10,468 bases of DNA. Origin: Larix sibirica (taxonomy: Eukaryota; Streptophyta; Pinopsida; Pinales; Pinaceae). The notes under the pieces were generated by a model that ran no database searches, had not been told where the DNA came from, and worked only from the letters and a program-made list of their open reading frames with translations. The position numbers and the translations under genes were made by a program. Shown here piece after piece: positions 1-6,993 of this stretch. The DNA lies in the NCBI GenBank assembly GCA_004151065.3, contig NWUY0300040446.1, positions 71,337-81,804 on the forward strand. Direction: 5' to 3'. How positions within the stretch are numbered: the stretch's first letter is position 1; every line of letters begins with the position of its first letter.

Positions 1-265
1 GAATCCTACAGAGAAAGAATGACACAATTATGAAGGAGAGGAAATATATTTACATATATGATCATGATTCATAACAATATTACAAAGTATAATCGAATTC
101 CTTGTAACTGCCTTGTATTTTAATGATTAATCCATTGCAAAACTTATTTCTCTTATTACATGGAAGTAACTAAAACTATTATGTAAATATGCAATAATTT
201 TTTGCAGGATTATAGAGAGGAAGCAATGCAGTAGAGTCGATGAAATTACCATCAATGTATAGAAT
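1..265. other. AT-rich intergenic DNA, no gene seen
   Basis: No reading frame or RNA gene is recognisable. The stretch lies beyond the 3' side of the minus-strand PPR remnants and may be their distal 3' flank. A TTTTTTGCAG motif near 198-208 resembles a plus-strand 3' splice site, but no exon follows it. Confidence 0.5.
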
Positions 266-267
266 AT

Positions 268-495
268 CCATAAATACAGGAAAATATGATCGCAATGGGA
301 GTGTGTCCCCTCGCAGGCATTTCATGCAATGCTTTTATGGCTCATATCTTTTCTTTTCTGCTTAAACCTTGTAATTAAGGCAGTAAAATGTAATAACATC
401 AGGATGACACCCTTCTGTCATATTTTGGAACATGTATCTGGATTACGCAACTGTCCTTTCTTTAGAAAGGTTGTTGGTTACTGATAAATATGTCA
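268..495 (-). pseudogene. Frameshifted PPR repeat remnants downstream of the PPR stop
   Basis: Reading the minus strand past the PPR stop codon, PPR-like pieces reappear in shifting frames. Near 445-460 there is KKGQL, which resembles the turn between the two helices. Near 390-435 comes MFQNMTEGCHPDVITF, the end of one motif and the start of the next. Near 290-343 comes AIKALHEMPARGHTPI, another helix B with its proline-containing end. Stops and at least two frame changes separate them. The spelling matches the P-class repeats of the adjacent array, so this is most likely the eroded C-terminal part of the same gene, now outside the open frame. An independent neighbouring PPR relic is the alternative. 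Confidence 0.6.
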
Positions 496-530
496 CAATG
501 GCATCAAACCTTTTATAACACTTCATCCAA

Positions 531-1436
531 TTATTTATTTGGCTCCTGCACTGTGCCATCCTTGCTTAGTCCATCCATGAGGGTGCCTTCCCTGCGTAGT
601 CCATTTAATAGTTTATTTGCCTCTTGGAGCGTGCATTCCTTGCTTAATCCATCCATGAGGGTGCTATATGTAATCACAGTAGGGACAAGATTGCTATCTT
701 TCATATGTTGAAATAAGTTTATTGCCTCCTTAAGATTACCCACTTTGCAAAATCCATCCATCAATGCGTTGTATGTAACTACATCAGGGCTGAGACCATG
801 CTTTGGCATCTCAGAAAAAATCTGTTGAGCTTCCTCAATCTTGCCATGCTTGCAGAGTCCATCTATTATTGTACTATAGGTAACTAGGTCAGGCGTGCAA
901 CCTTTCTCTGGCATCCCTTGAAGGAGCTCCTTAGCCTTTTCCAGATTACCCACCTTGCAAAATCCATTTATAAGTGTACTGTATGTGATTTCATTAGGCT
1001 GGCGGCCTATCTGCACCATAACATTTAACAACCGGAGAGCTTGTTTAAGCTTGCCTTCTTTGCAAAGACCGTCAGTAAGAACAGTGTATGTGATAACATT
1101 CGGAGTGTACCCTTTATCCAACATCTCATGAAGCAAATTGGTAGCCTCCTGCCATTGCCCTTCCTTACAGAGACCATCGATAAATGCAGTGTACGTGACA
1201 ATGTTAGGGTATATGTTTCTGTTGGGCAATTCATAAAAGAGTTTCTTAGCCTTGTCCAACTTTCCTTCTTTGCAGAGACCATCAACAATGGCAGTGTATG
1301 TGATCACATCTGGAGTGTGTCCTTCATCCAACATTTTGTGAAGCAACTCGGTGGCCTCCTGGCATTGTCCTTNTGAGTACCTGGAGGAAGAGCGAGTACC
1401 TGGAGAAATTGAGCAATTGAATGCAGGGAGGAACAC
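531..1436 (-). CDS. P-class pentatricopeptide repeat protein, restorer-of-fertility-like, incomplete at the 5' end
   Basis: PPR proteins bind organellar RNA sequence-specifically and guide its processing, stability or translation, usually in mitochondria or plastids. The open frame gives 301 residues. After about 21 non-PPR residues comes a half repeat (about 22-43), then six exact 35-residue P motifs (44-78, 79-113, 114-148, 149-183, 184-218, 219-253), then a shortened motif (254-284) and a 17-residue fragment before a TAA stop. Typical helix A signatures are VITYTAIVDGLCKEG and VVTYNALMDGFCKVG. No DYW or E domain is present. Strong repeat-to-repeat similarity and the GLCKEG signature suggest the restorer-of-fertility-like (RFL) subgroup. 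No ATG opens the frame; the extreme 5' codon is GTG and homology starts only at the N (1373), so the true N-terminus and targeting peptide are missing or in another frame. It may be a pseudogene. Confidence 0.85.
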   Translation of the reverse strand: MFLPAFNCSISPGTRSSSRYSXGQCQEATELLHKMLDEGHTPDVITYTAIVDGLCKEGKLDKAKKLFYELPNRNIYPNIVTYTAFIDGLCKEGQWQEATNLLHEMLDKGYTPNVITYTVLTDGLCKEGKLKQALRLLNVMVQIGRQPNEITYSTLINGFCKVGNLEKAKELLQGMPEKGCTPDLVTYSTIIDGLCKHGKIEEAQQIFSEMPKHGLSPDVVTYNALMDGFCKVGNLKEAINLFQHMKDSNLVPTVITYSTLMDGLSKECTLQEANKLLNGLRREGTLMDGLSKDGTVQEPNK

Positions 1437-1507
1437 AGAACGCGATGAGTGTTAAAAACACCTATAAAAGATACCGGAACAACGAAATTCGCACCTGCCT
1501 TGCGAAG
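1374..1507 (-). other. Possible remnant of the PPR N-terminal leader in another frame
   Basis: One minus-strand frame, offset from the PPR frame, reads through without stops from about 1507 to the N. It encodes residues such as VFNTHRVLCSSLHSIAQFL, rich in serine, arginine and hydrophobics and poor in acidic residues, as organellar presequences are. It has no ATG, and a TGA lies just upstream at about 1511-1513. If the N hides an indel, this could be the original start region. The composition argument is weak. Confidence 0.25.
1375..1405. repeat. 12-bp direct repeat beside the ambiguous base
   Basis: GAGTACCTGGAG occurs at 1375-1386 and again at 1394-1405, a 19-bp period. It abuts the N at 1373, exactly where PPR homology breaks off on its N-terminal side. 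It may mark a collapsed or badly joined piece of assembly, or a genuine rearrangement point. Confidence 0.7.
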
Positions 1508-1509
1508 CA

Positions 1510-1551
1510 ATCAACCATTAATAATAAGCGACGCATTAATCAACCATTAAT
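1510..1551. repeat. 13-bp direct repeat upstream of the PPR array
   Basis: ATCAACCATTAAT occurs at 1510-1522 and 1539-1551 (29-bp period), in what would be the 5' flank of the minus-strand PPR gene. No function is evident. Confidence 0.7.
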
Positions 1552-2061
1552 TCACATGTCGATGACTGACGTATTCATTTACAATCATTAATAACGCTCA
1601 CATTTTCTAATAAATTTGTCAAGTGGAAAATAAGGGGTTGGCTCTCACATTGTGTGTGGGGGAAGGCCCAAGTACACGTGTTCTTTGTATGTGGATTTGA
1701 ATCGATGTAATTAAGGGATATAGGCCGAATTTAAGTAACCATGGAAATAGCCAAATATCTAATAATATTTATTACTTGAAGTCAAATGTTTGGAAACATC
1801 TAATGATGTGGGACGAGAACTCTTCCCACCCTCAAGCACATAGCTTCAATAATTGGAAAAATTGCATCCCACTCCTAAACACTTAAGCAAGAGTGAGATC
1901 ATTCCTATCTTGCTAACACTAATTAATTCACAAGAGACAACCATATCACAAGCAAGAGTTGAATGTTGGTGGAAAGGATAACAATTTCTTCTCTTAACCA
2001 CCCAAGTTGGATTTAATTGAGACTATATTTTACTTAACCATAGTAATGGGTTTTTATGACT
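1552..2061. other. Intergenic DNA between the PPR array and the retrotransposon
   Basis: No coding region is supported here. The only recognisable element is a CACGTG core at 1675-1680, the G-box bound by plant bZIP and bHLH factors. It lies about 240 bp upstream of the PPR open frame and could serve a promoter, but a six-base match is common by chance. The stretch ends at the retrotransposon target site. Confidence 0.5.
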
Positions 2062-2066
2062 CCTAT
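2062..2066. repeat. Target-site duplication, left copy (CCTAT)
   Basis: CCTAT directly precedes the 5' LTR and pairs with CCTAC directly after the 3' LTR. The two differ by one transition. Five bases is the normal duplication length for Ty3/gypsy integrases, so the match also fixes both outer ends of the element. Confidence 0.8.
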
Positions 2067-2364
2067 TATCACGGTCATGTCCTAGTGGTGGGCGAAGAGC
2101 CCATGCCAATACGGTGCGCGTCGCATAGAAGCCATCCAGAAGGAAAGGTGGGGTGTGCACCCACCCAGGAGGGGGAAAATGCCCAAGGCAAGTGACCTGC
2201 ATAGGCACAGCAGTTGGCACGAGGAGGTGTGGATCCGTGGCAAGAAGGACTTAGGAGGAGCCCCATCCAAAAAGTGGGCACCACGTCACTTGTTGGTTGA
2301 GTTGGCTAGGCACGCAACCACAAGGGTGGAAGCCCTTGGCTGCACATGTGGGAAAACAAGTTAC

Positions 2365-2372
2365 TATAAAAG
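2365..2372 (+). promoter_or_regulatory. TATA box of the 5' LTR
   Basis: TATAAAAG is kept in both LTRs (7262-7269 in the other) although the bases on either side have diverged. By the usual spacing, transcription would start near 2395-2400. A CAAGGG/CCCTTG hairpin (2321-2338) lies 26 bases upstream and is also intact in both LTRs. Confidence 0.7.
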
Positions 2373-2698
2373 AGAGGTGCGCTGGTGACCAAAGGATTCA
2401 ACAATTTAGATTCAACCAAGTGTGAGCAAGTAAGCACAAGTTCAGGTCTACGGCTTGAGTTGGTCGCAGTTAAGCAGAAGGCGTTTGAGCAACAGTGCAA
2501 GGCTTGGCGGACTGGTGTGACTTATGGGCGTAGTGAATAGGAGCCACAAGAGGTATCCCTGTGGGTGCTTCAGGAGGGAATCGACAGGTAAAGAAAGGGC
2601 ATAGTCTTGTGCCAGGGTATTTATTCGGGGCTTCTAGAGAGACTTGCCAGTGGGCACTCTCCCAGGTCGAGGTCTGCGGACGTACCCATTTCTGATGT

Positions 2699-2774
2699 AA
2701 CTTGTAATCTGCTCTTCAATATATATAAAGGTTTTCAGCACGCCCTGCTTAGGGTGCCACAATAGTTCGTGCTT
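2699..2774 (+). other. LTR segment absent from the 3' LTR, possible 3'-end processing region
   Basis: Between TCTGATGT and GTCTTTCTTG the 5' LTR has 76 bases where the 3' LTR has only 4. The extra stretch begins with TAACTTGTAATC (making TGTAAC with the preceding bases) and includes an AATATATATAAAGG run, similar to the loose UGUA-plus-A-rich signals of plant polyadenylation. If so, the 3' LTR has lost its poly(A) region. An insertion here is the alternative. Confidence 0.45.
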
Positions 2775-3011
2775 GTCTTTCTTGTTTATTGGCTAAGTGT
2801 AAATCTTGCAAGTGTTAACAAATATAATGGCTGAGTATAAACACGAATAAGACTAAGTGTTAAAGTGTAGAGTGTTTTCATAGGAGTAGTCTACCAGGAT
2901 TCCAACCCAAGATGGTCTCACCTCCAGCAAGGAAGACCTATGCAGTGTCGCACGGCCTATCAGGTGGGACAAAGCCTCGATATTGGGTCAAACCAAGAGG
3001 ACGGTGACAAG

Positions 3012-3023
3012 TGGTATCAGAGC
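3012..3023 (+). promoter_or_regulatory. Primer-binding site for initiator tRNA-Met
   Basis: TGGTATCAGAGC, two bases after the 5' LTR, is complementary to the 3' end of plant initiator tRNA-Met, the usual minus-strand primer for Ty3/gypsy and copia elements in plants. The position independently fixes the LTR end. Confidence 0.93.
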
Positions 3024-3462
3024 TTAGCGAACACGGTAGAAACATACTTTGGTGGGTATGACACAACGGAAGCATCGAAGGTTATGGAGGCTTCTGCTAA
3101 CCTGACCACCGAGAAAGCCCAAGGAACCGTCATTAGAATGGTAGTTGGACAGGTTGGACAGATGGATGAGGGTAAATGGAAAAGGAACTCCACCTTTAGA
3201 GTTGGTTGTAAAGAAGGAAAGAGGTTGGACGAACTTGTTATCGGCACGACTGGGCGCACTCTTGGATAGTGCAGACGTGCTAGTACCCAAAACATAAGAC
3301 GTTTTGCCAAAGAGCCCTAAGTTTAGTAGACTTGGGTGTTCCACCATAGGACTTTTGCACAACGGAAAGTAGTCCAATGCAGTTGAAGATACACAGTGGA
3401 TCCAAGTAGTTCACGATGCGAGAGACGAACAGAGCTGCAAACTGAAGGTTTCGGCAAATGGG
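3024..3462 (+). pseudogene. Shrunken leader and gag remnant
   Basis: Only about 440 bp separate the primer-binding site from the protease, whereas a chromoviral gag normally needs about 1 kb or more. One frame stays open to 3269 and includes MEASANLTTEKAQGTVIRM, which may be leader or gag edge, but I recognise no capsid domain. No complete CCHC zinc knuckle can be found; a cysteine-poor stretch near 3330-3365 could be its trace, which I cannot confirm. A large internal deletion is the simplest reading. An element that never carried full gag is less likely, since full pol is present. Confidence 0.5.
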
Positions 3463-3923
3463 ATGAGGGAGGCACCTCACTCAACGAGATCTATTCAGCA
3501 GATCGGCACCATGAGGGGTGGTCGGAAGTTGAACCAACTTTGTTTCGTGGAACTAGTTGTGAATGGATGGAAGGTGAGGGCACTTGTGGATACAAGAGCC
3601 TCACATTACTTTGTACGGAAGGAGATTACAGATGAAATTGGACTAAGGGGTCAGCCTAGTGGAGCAACCTTTAAAGCCATGAACTTTTTAGCAAACCGAC
3701 AGCAGGAATTGCTTCCAAGGTGCACATGTGAATGGGAAGATGGGAAGACCAAGCAAACTTTACGATTATGTTGCTAGATGACTTTGAGATGATTCTAGGA
3801 CAGGCCTTCTTGAGAAGATCTCGGGTTATTCTCTTGTCATTTGTAAGAAGGATGGTGATTTTAGATGGAAAGAAACTGTGTTTGGTGCTCACTACCACAA
3901 AGAGGTTGGATGGAGGAGTGTGA
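3463..3923 (+). pseudogene. Retropepsin (aspartic protease) domain remnant
   Basis: The protease cut the Gag-Pol polyprotein as a dimer, each subunit giving one catalytic aspartate. The frame from 3463 encodes LVDTRASHYFV at about 3583-3615, clearly the active-site loop, but the glycine of the DTG triad is now arginine (AGA at 3595-3597). The domain's C-terminal part (LDDFEMILGQAFL, about 3774-3812) lies in another frame after a shift near 3720-3735. The protein is therefore both broken and missing an essential glycine. The glycine change fits a G-to-A transition in a CHG context. Confidence 0.85.
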
Positions 3924-4083
3924 CTGATGGCTACACTTAGCATGAAAAGAGTCATTTGACATCCATATTCACGTTTGTATGTCGTAGCACTGCTCGGTGA
4001 AGCAATTATGGGGGATACGGGGACGCTTGTGCCTCACTAGCTTGCCGATGTCTTGGATGCAAATGAGGATTTGATGTCGGACA
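3924..4083 (+). pseudogene. Degraded protease-to-reverse-transcriptase linker
   Basis: No single frame is open, but pieces near 4030-4075 resemble the conserved lead-in to the reverse transcriptase. Multiple frame changes make it unreadable as protein. Confidence 0.4.
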
Positions 4084-4986
4084 GTGAAAGTGCTCCTACC
4101 GCAGCATACCATTGATCACCGCATTGAGCTTGAGCCAAGATCGAGGCCCGTGGCAACGACTCTCTACTATTTGTTGAGACTAAAGTTGGAGGAATTGATT
4201 AGGCAGTTAACAGAGCTTACAGATGTTAGCTTCATCAGACCTTCAAGGTCTCCATATGGTGCACCTATATTGTTTCAACGGGAGAAGGATACACCTGATT
4301 TGAGGCTCTATTTGGACTATAGAGCACTCAACAGGCAGACGATGAAGAACCAGTATCCACTTCCGTTGCCAGCAGATTGTTTTGACAAATTGGCTAAGGC
4401 CAAGGTGTTCTCAAAGTTGGATTTGAAACGAGGCTATTATCAAGTGACAATTGGAAGGGGGTGAGCACAAGATGACCTACGTGACAAGGTATGGGAGTTT
4501 CAAATTCCTGGATGCCTTTTGGTTTGTGCAATGCTCCCGCAACATTTTGCACTCTCATGAACGATGTGTTGAGACCATTCTTGGACAAATTGATGGTGGT
4601 TTATATTGACAACATCATGGTCTTCAGCAAGAGCATGGAGGAGCACAAGAATCACTTAGCAAAAGTCTTTGAGACGCTGAGGCAAAATCAGCGATACTTC
4701 AAGAAATTGAGTATATGTTTGGTGAGCATATATCTCATTCTTAGACCATTGGATCAGACAAGGATGCATCTGCATGGATCGACCGAAGGTTAAGGAAATT
4801 AAGGATTGGGAGGAGCTGCAAACGGTGCAGGAGGTGCGGAAACTTTTTGGGCTTGTACAACTAATACCGACATTTCATGGAAGGCTACTCACGAATCAAA
4901 GCCCCTCTTACCAAGTTGATAAAGAAGAACTAGTTGTGGAGTTGGACGTCATGGTGCCAAGAGGCATTTTGCGAACTAAGAAATAG
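4084..4986 (+). pseudogene. Reverse transcriptase domain remnant
   Basis: It would copy element RNA into DNA. The first block (4084-4461) carries SPYGAPILFQ, DYRALNR and FSKLDLKRGYYQ; the first catalytic aspartate survives (GAT, 4420-4422). A five-G run (4457-4461) leads directly into a TGA (4462-4464), consistent with a one-base insertion. A second shift follows near 4505-4508. The next frame (4491-4790) has [13 protein letters not shown] and the polymerase centre YIDN at 4602-4613, where the family has YxDD; the second catalytic aspartate is asparagine (GAC to AAC). The thumb and connection region follows in a third frame (4774-4986: [16 protein letters not shown]). At least three frameshifts and one lost catalytic residue make it inactive. 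Confidence 0.92.
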
Positions 4987-4989
4987 ACT

Positions 4990-5432
4990 TGCAAATGGCA
5001 CGCGTGTTGAGGCTATCAAATTTTGAGAAAACGTTTGAAGTGCAGACGGATGCTTCAGACTTTGCCACTAGAGGGGTCTTGACACAGGAAGGTCGCCCAG
5101 TGGCCTATGAGAGCAGGAAATTGCAAGTTCGGGAATGAAGGTATCCCATGCATGAGAAAGAGATGATTGACATAGTGCATTGTTTGAAGGCTTGGAGATA
5201 TTACTAGTTGGGCACTCTATTTGTCGTGAACATGAATAATGTCACAATGACCTACTTTGCATCGCATCCAAAACTATCACCCAAGCAGGCACGTTGGTGG
5301 GACTTCTTGGCGGGATTCAACATGACGTTTGAGTACCAGCCCCATAAGCTCAATGTGGTTGCGGATGCATTGAGCAAAAAACCACAGATTGCTGCCTTAG
5401 AGGAGGAGCAACTAGATGGACCAATGGCATAG
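4990..5432 (+). pseudogene. Retrotransposon RNase H domain remnant
   Basis: RNase H removed the RNA strand during reverse transcription. One frame covers the fold: QTDASDFA (first aspartate, 5049-5051), GRPVAYESRKL, YPMHEKEM (glutamate), LSPKQARWWDFLAGF and NVVADALSKK (last aspartate). TGA (5136-5138) and TAG (5205-5207) interrupt it, and TAG (5430-5432) closes it. Where the third catalytic aspartate belongs, in the strand before FASHPKLSPKQ, the sequence is NMNN, with AAT at 5235-5237. There are no frameshifts, only point changes. The same frame continues into integrase. Confidence 0.9.
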
Positions 5433-6470
5433 GTCACTTTTGATTTGCGATAGCAGATTCAGGACAGGTTGAAGGGCATCCCAACTGCAAAGAATATCAT
5501 AAAGCAGGTGAAGGAAGGCAGGACAAGATGGTTCTGGATGGAGGATGATTTGTTATTCTTTGGAGGATGCTTGTATGTGTCGTGGATAGCTAACCTCATG
5601 AGAGACTTGTTGCAGGAGTGTCATGACTCAATTTGGGCAAGTCATCTTGAGCAACATGGGACCTTATCTCTCTTGGAGAGAGGTTACTTTTGGGAGCACA
5701 TGAGACAGGATGTAGAGGAGTATGTCAAGACTTGTCTTATTTTCCAACAAGACAAGCCCAGTTCCAAGATGAAAGCAGGTACACTCCAATCATTGTTGAT
5801 TCTAGAGAAACTTTGGGCAAGTGTTTGAATGGAATTCATCACACAACTACTAGTTTTCCAAGGCTACAATGAGATCTTCATCGTGGTGGACAGGTTCTCG
5901 AAGTATGCCATGTTTGTGCCCTCAAACATGCCTTGCAAAGCCTAAGATGTAGCAAAGATGTTCTTCAAACATGTTGTGAAGTACTGGGGACTGTCATTGA
6001 GCATAGTGTCGTACTGGGATACCCATTTCATGAGTTGTTTTTGGCAGCAGTCTTTCAACCTAGTGGGAACCAAGTTGTTGATGAGTTCAAGTTACCATCC
6101 ATAGACAGATGGGAAGACGGAACAAATCAATAGTATATTGGAGAACTACCTAAGATACTTGGTGTGGGAAAATTAGCAGGACTAGTTGGAGCTCTTGGAG
6201 CAGCATCACAGTTCAATTACAACATGCTCGACGAATTCGGAAACAGGCTACAGCTCATTCGAGTTGGCATGAACTGGGAAACAACTATTGAATCCTCACA
6301 TAGTTGCAACCAATTCTTTTGGGAAAAACTCAACAGTTATGAATTTCATGAAGAGTTGGAAAGACAAGTTGGAAATGGTGCACATTCAGATGATGGGGGT
6401 AGCTGACAGAATGAAGAGATGGGAAAATTGTAGAGGCATGAAGTGGAGTTCCAAGTGGGCTATAAAGTGA
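5433..6470 (+). pseudogene. Integrase zinc-binding and catalytic core remnant
   Basis: Integrase inserted the cDNA into the chromosome. The N-terminal HHCC module is readable at about 5610-5760 (ECHDSIWASHLEQHG through YVKTCLIFQQDK); its last cysteine is phenylalanine. The catalytic core follows in the same frame: MEFI at 5829-5840 where an aspartate is expected, VVDRFSKYAMFVP, FFKHVVKYWGL, then VSYWD where the second aspartate is tyrosine, and TDGKTEQIN, which keeps the glutamate. Two of the three DDE residues are therefore lost. Stops lie at 5451, 5826, 5943, 6102, 6174 and 6183. A pair of compensating shifts near 6195-6235 swaps frames briefly (SQFNYNML), and TGA (6468-6470) ends the frame. 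Confidence 0.9.
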
Positions 6471-6700
6471 TCCTCAAACTTAGCAAGGAGCAATTCACTC
6501 CACCGGCGGGAATGGTAGGTTTGTTTTTGTAGAGGTTCAACGGTCCCTTCGAAGTGATTAACAATATAGGCAAGGTGGTCCACAAACTGAAGCTCCCAGA
6601 ACATATGAGATCAATTCATCCAATTTTCCATGTGAGCCAACTCAAGGCATGCCAGTTCGATGAAGGAAAACCAGGTAGAAACATGACGAGTCGAGCTCTC
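6435..6700 (+). pseudogene. Integrase C-terminal GPY/F-type module
   Basis: After a frame change near 6435, a new frame carries VEFQVGYKVILKL, one TAG (6530-6532), then RFNGPFEVINNIGKVVHKL with the Gly-Pro-Phe core at 6542-6550, and SIHPIFHVSQLKACQ. This is the DNA-binding C-terminal part typical of Ty3/gypsy integrases. It runs straight into the chromodomain. Confidence 0.85.
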
Positions 6701-6730
6701 ATCTTAGTAGTGGATCGACCAGATCGCAAA

Positions 6731-6993
6731 GTAGAAGAGGTGTTGGCTCACCATCATGTGAGACATGGGCCAACAATGCATCTTGAATACTTTGTCAAAT
6801 GGAAGGACTTGTTGAGGAGGAAAACAATTAGGACTGGAAGGAGTCCTTGTGGAAGTTCCAAGAGAATCTTTGGGCATTCAAGGAAGCACACAGACTGTCG
6901 CCAAGATGGAACAAATGTGACCGACAATATTGTCGAAACGCCAACAAGTTGGGTGGGAGAGGGTGTCGCAATCTTTCCTTGACGCTGGGCTAA
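6731..6993 (+). pseudogene. Chromodomain at the integrase C-terminus, frameshifted
   Basis: Chromoviral chromodomains bind modified histone H3 tails and steer integration into heterochromatin. VEEVLAHHHVRHG and LEYFVKWKDLL (6731-6814) are the first strands, with the aromatic-KWK signature. The frame then shifts at about 6811-6816; the new frame gives EEENN, a TAG (6829-6831), then DWKESLWKFQENLWAFKEA, the expected C-terminal helix. That frame passes the polypurine tract and the 3' LTR boundary and stops only at TAA 6991-6993. The shift and the stop split the domain. Overlap of the polyprotein end with the LTR may be ancestral or a by-product of decay. Confidence 0.85.
6951..6963 (+). promoter_or_regulatory. 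Polypurine tract
   Basis: GGGTGGGAGAGGG is nearly all purine and abuts the TGTCGC start of the 3' LTR without a gap. That is where the plus-strand DNA primer is made, and it fixes the LTR boundary independently of the LTR alignment. Confidence 0.88.

Larger units (their letters stand above)
2067..3009 (+). repeat. 5' long terminal repeat
   Basis: This 943-bp copy matches 6964-7813 along its length. It starts TATCAC and ends GTGACA. The 3' copy starts TGTCGC, so the terminal TG of this copy has become TA. The first 31 positions align without gaps to the 3' LTR, which sets the start, and the flanking duplication confirms it. It would have supplied promoter and transcription start. It carries about 93 bp not present in the 3' LTR, mostly 2699-2774 and about 2640-2665. 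Confidence 0.92.

Noticed and set aside
198-208. 3' splice-site-like TTTTTTGCAG on the plus strand
   Set aside because: No exon, branch-point context or coding frame follows; the neighbouring PPR material is on the other strand.
455-470. CCTTTC-TTTA-GAAAGG hairpin as a terminator
   Set aside because: A six-base stem inside PPR remnant sequence, no T-run, and intrinsic terminators do not apply to plant nuclear genes.
1041-1376. Plus-strand open frame of 111 codons opposite the PPR array
   Set aside because: It is the antisense shadow of the regular 105-bp repeats; its periodic peptide mirrors the PPR repeats.
2078-2082. TGTCC as the 5' LTR start
   Set aside because: It gives no matching target duplication and needs an 11-bp gap; a start at 2067 aligns without gaps and yields CCTAT/CCTAC.
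2155-2388. Sense open frame of 77 codons in the 5' LTR with a related 76-codon frame in the 3' LTR (7052-7282)
   Set aside because: LTRs are copies of each other, so a shared frame is expected. It matches no family I know, overlaps the TATA box, and absence of stops over 75 codons is not significant at this divergence.
3024-3377. Minus-strand open frame of 117 codons over the gag region
   Set aside because: No recognisable domain, lies within a dead element, and opposes its direction.
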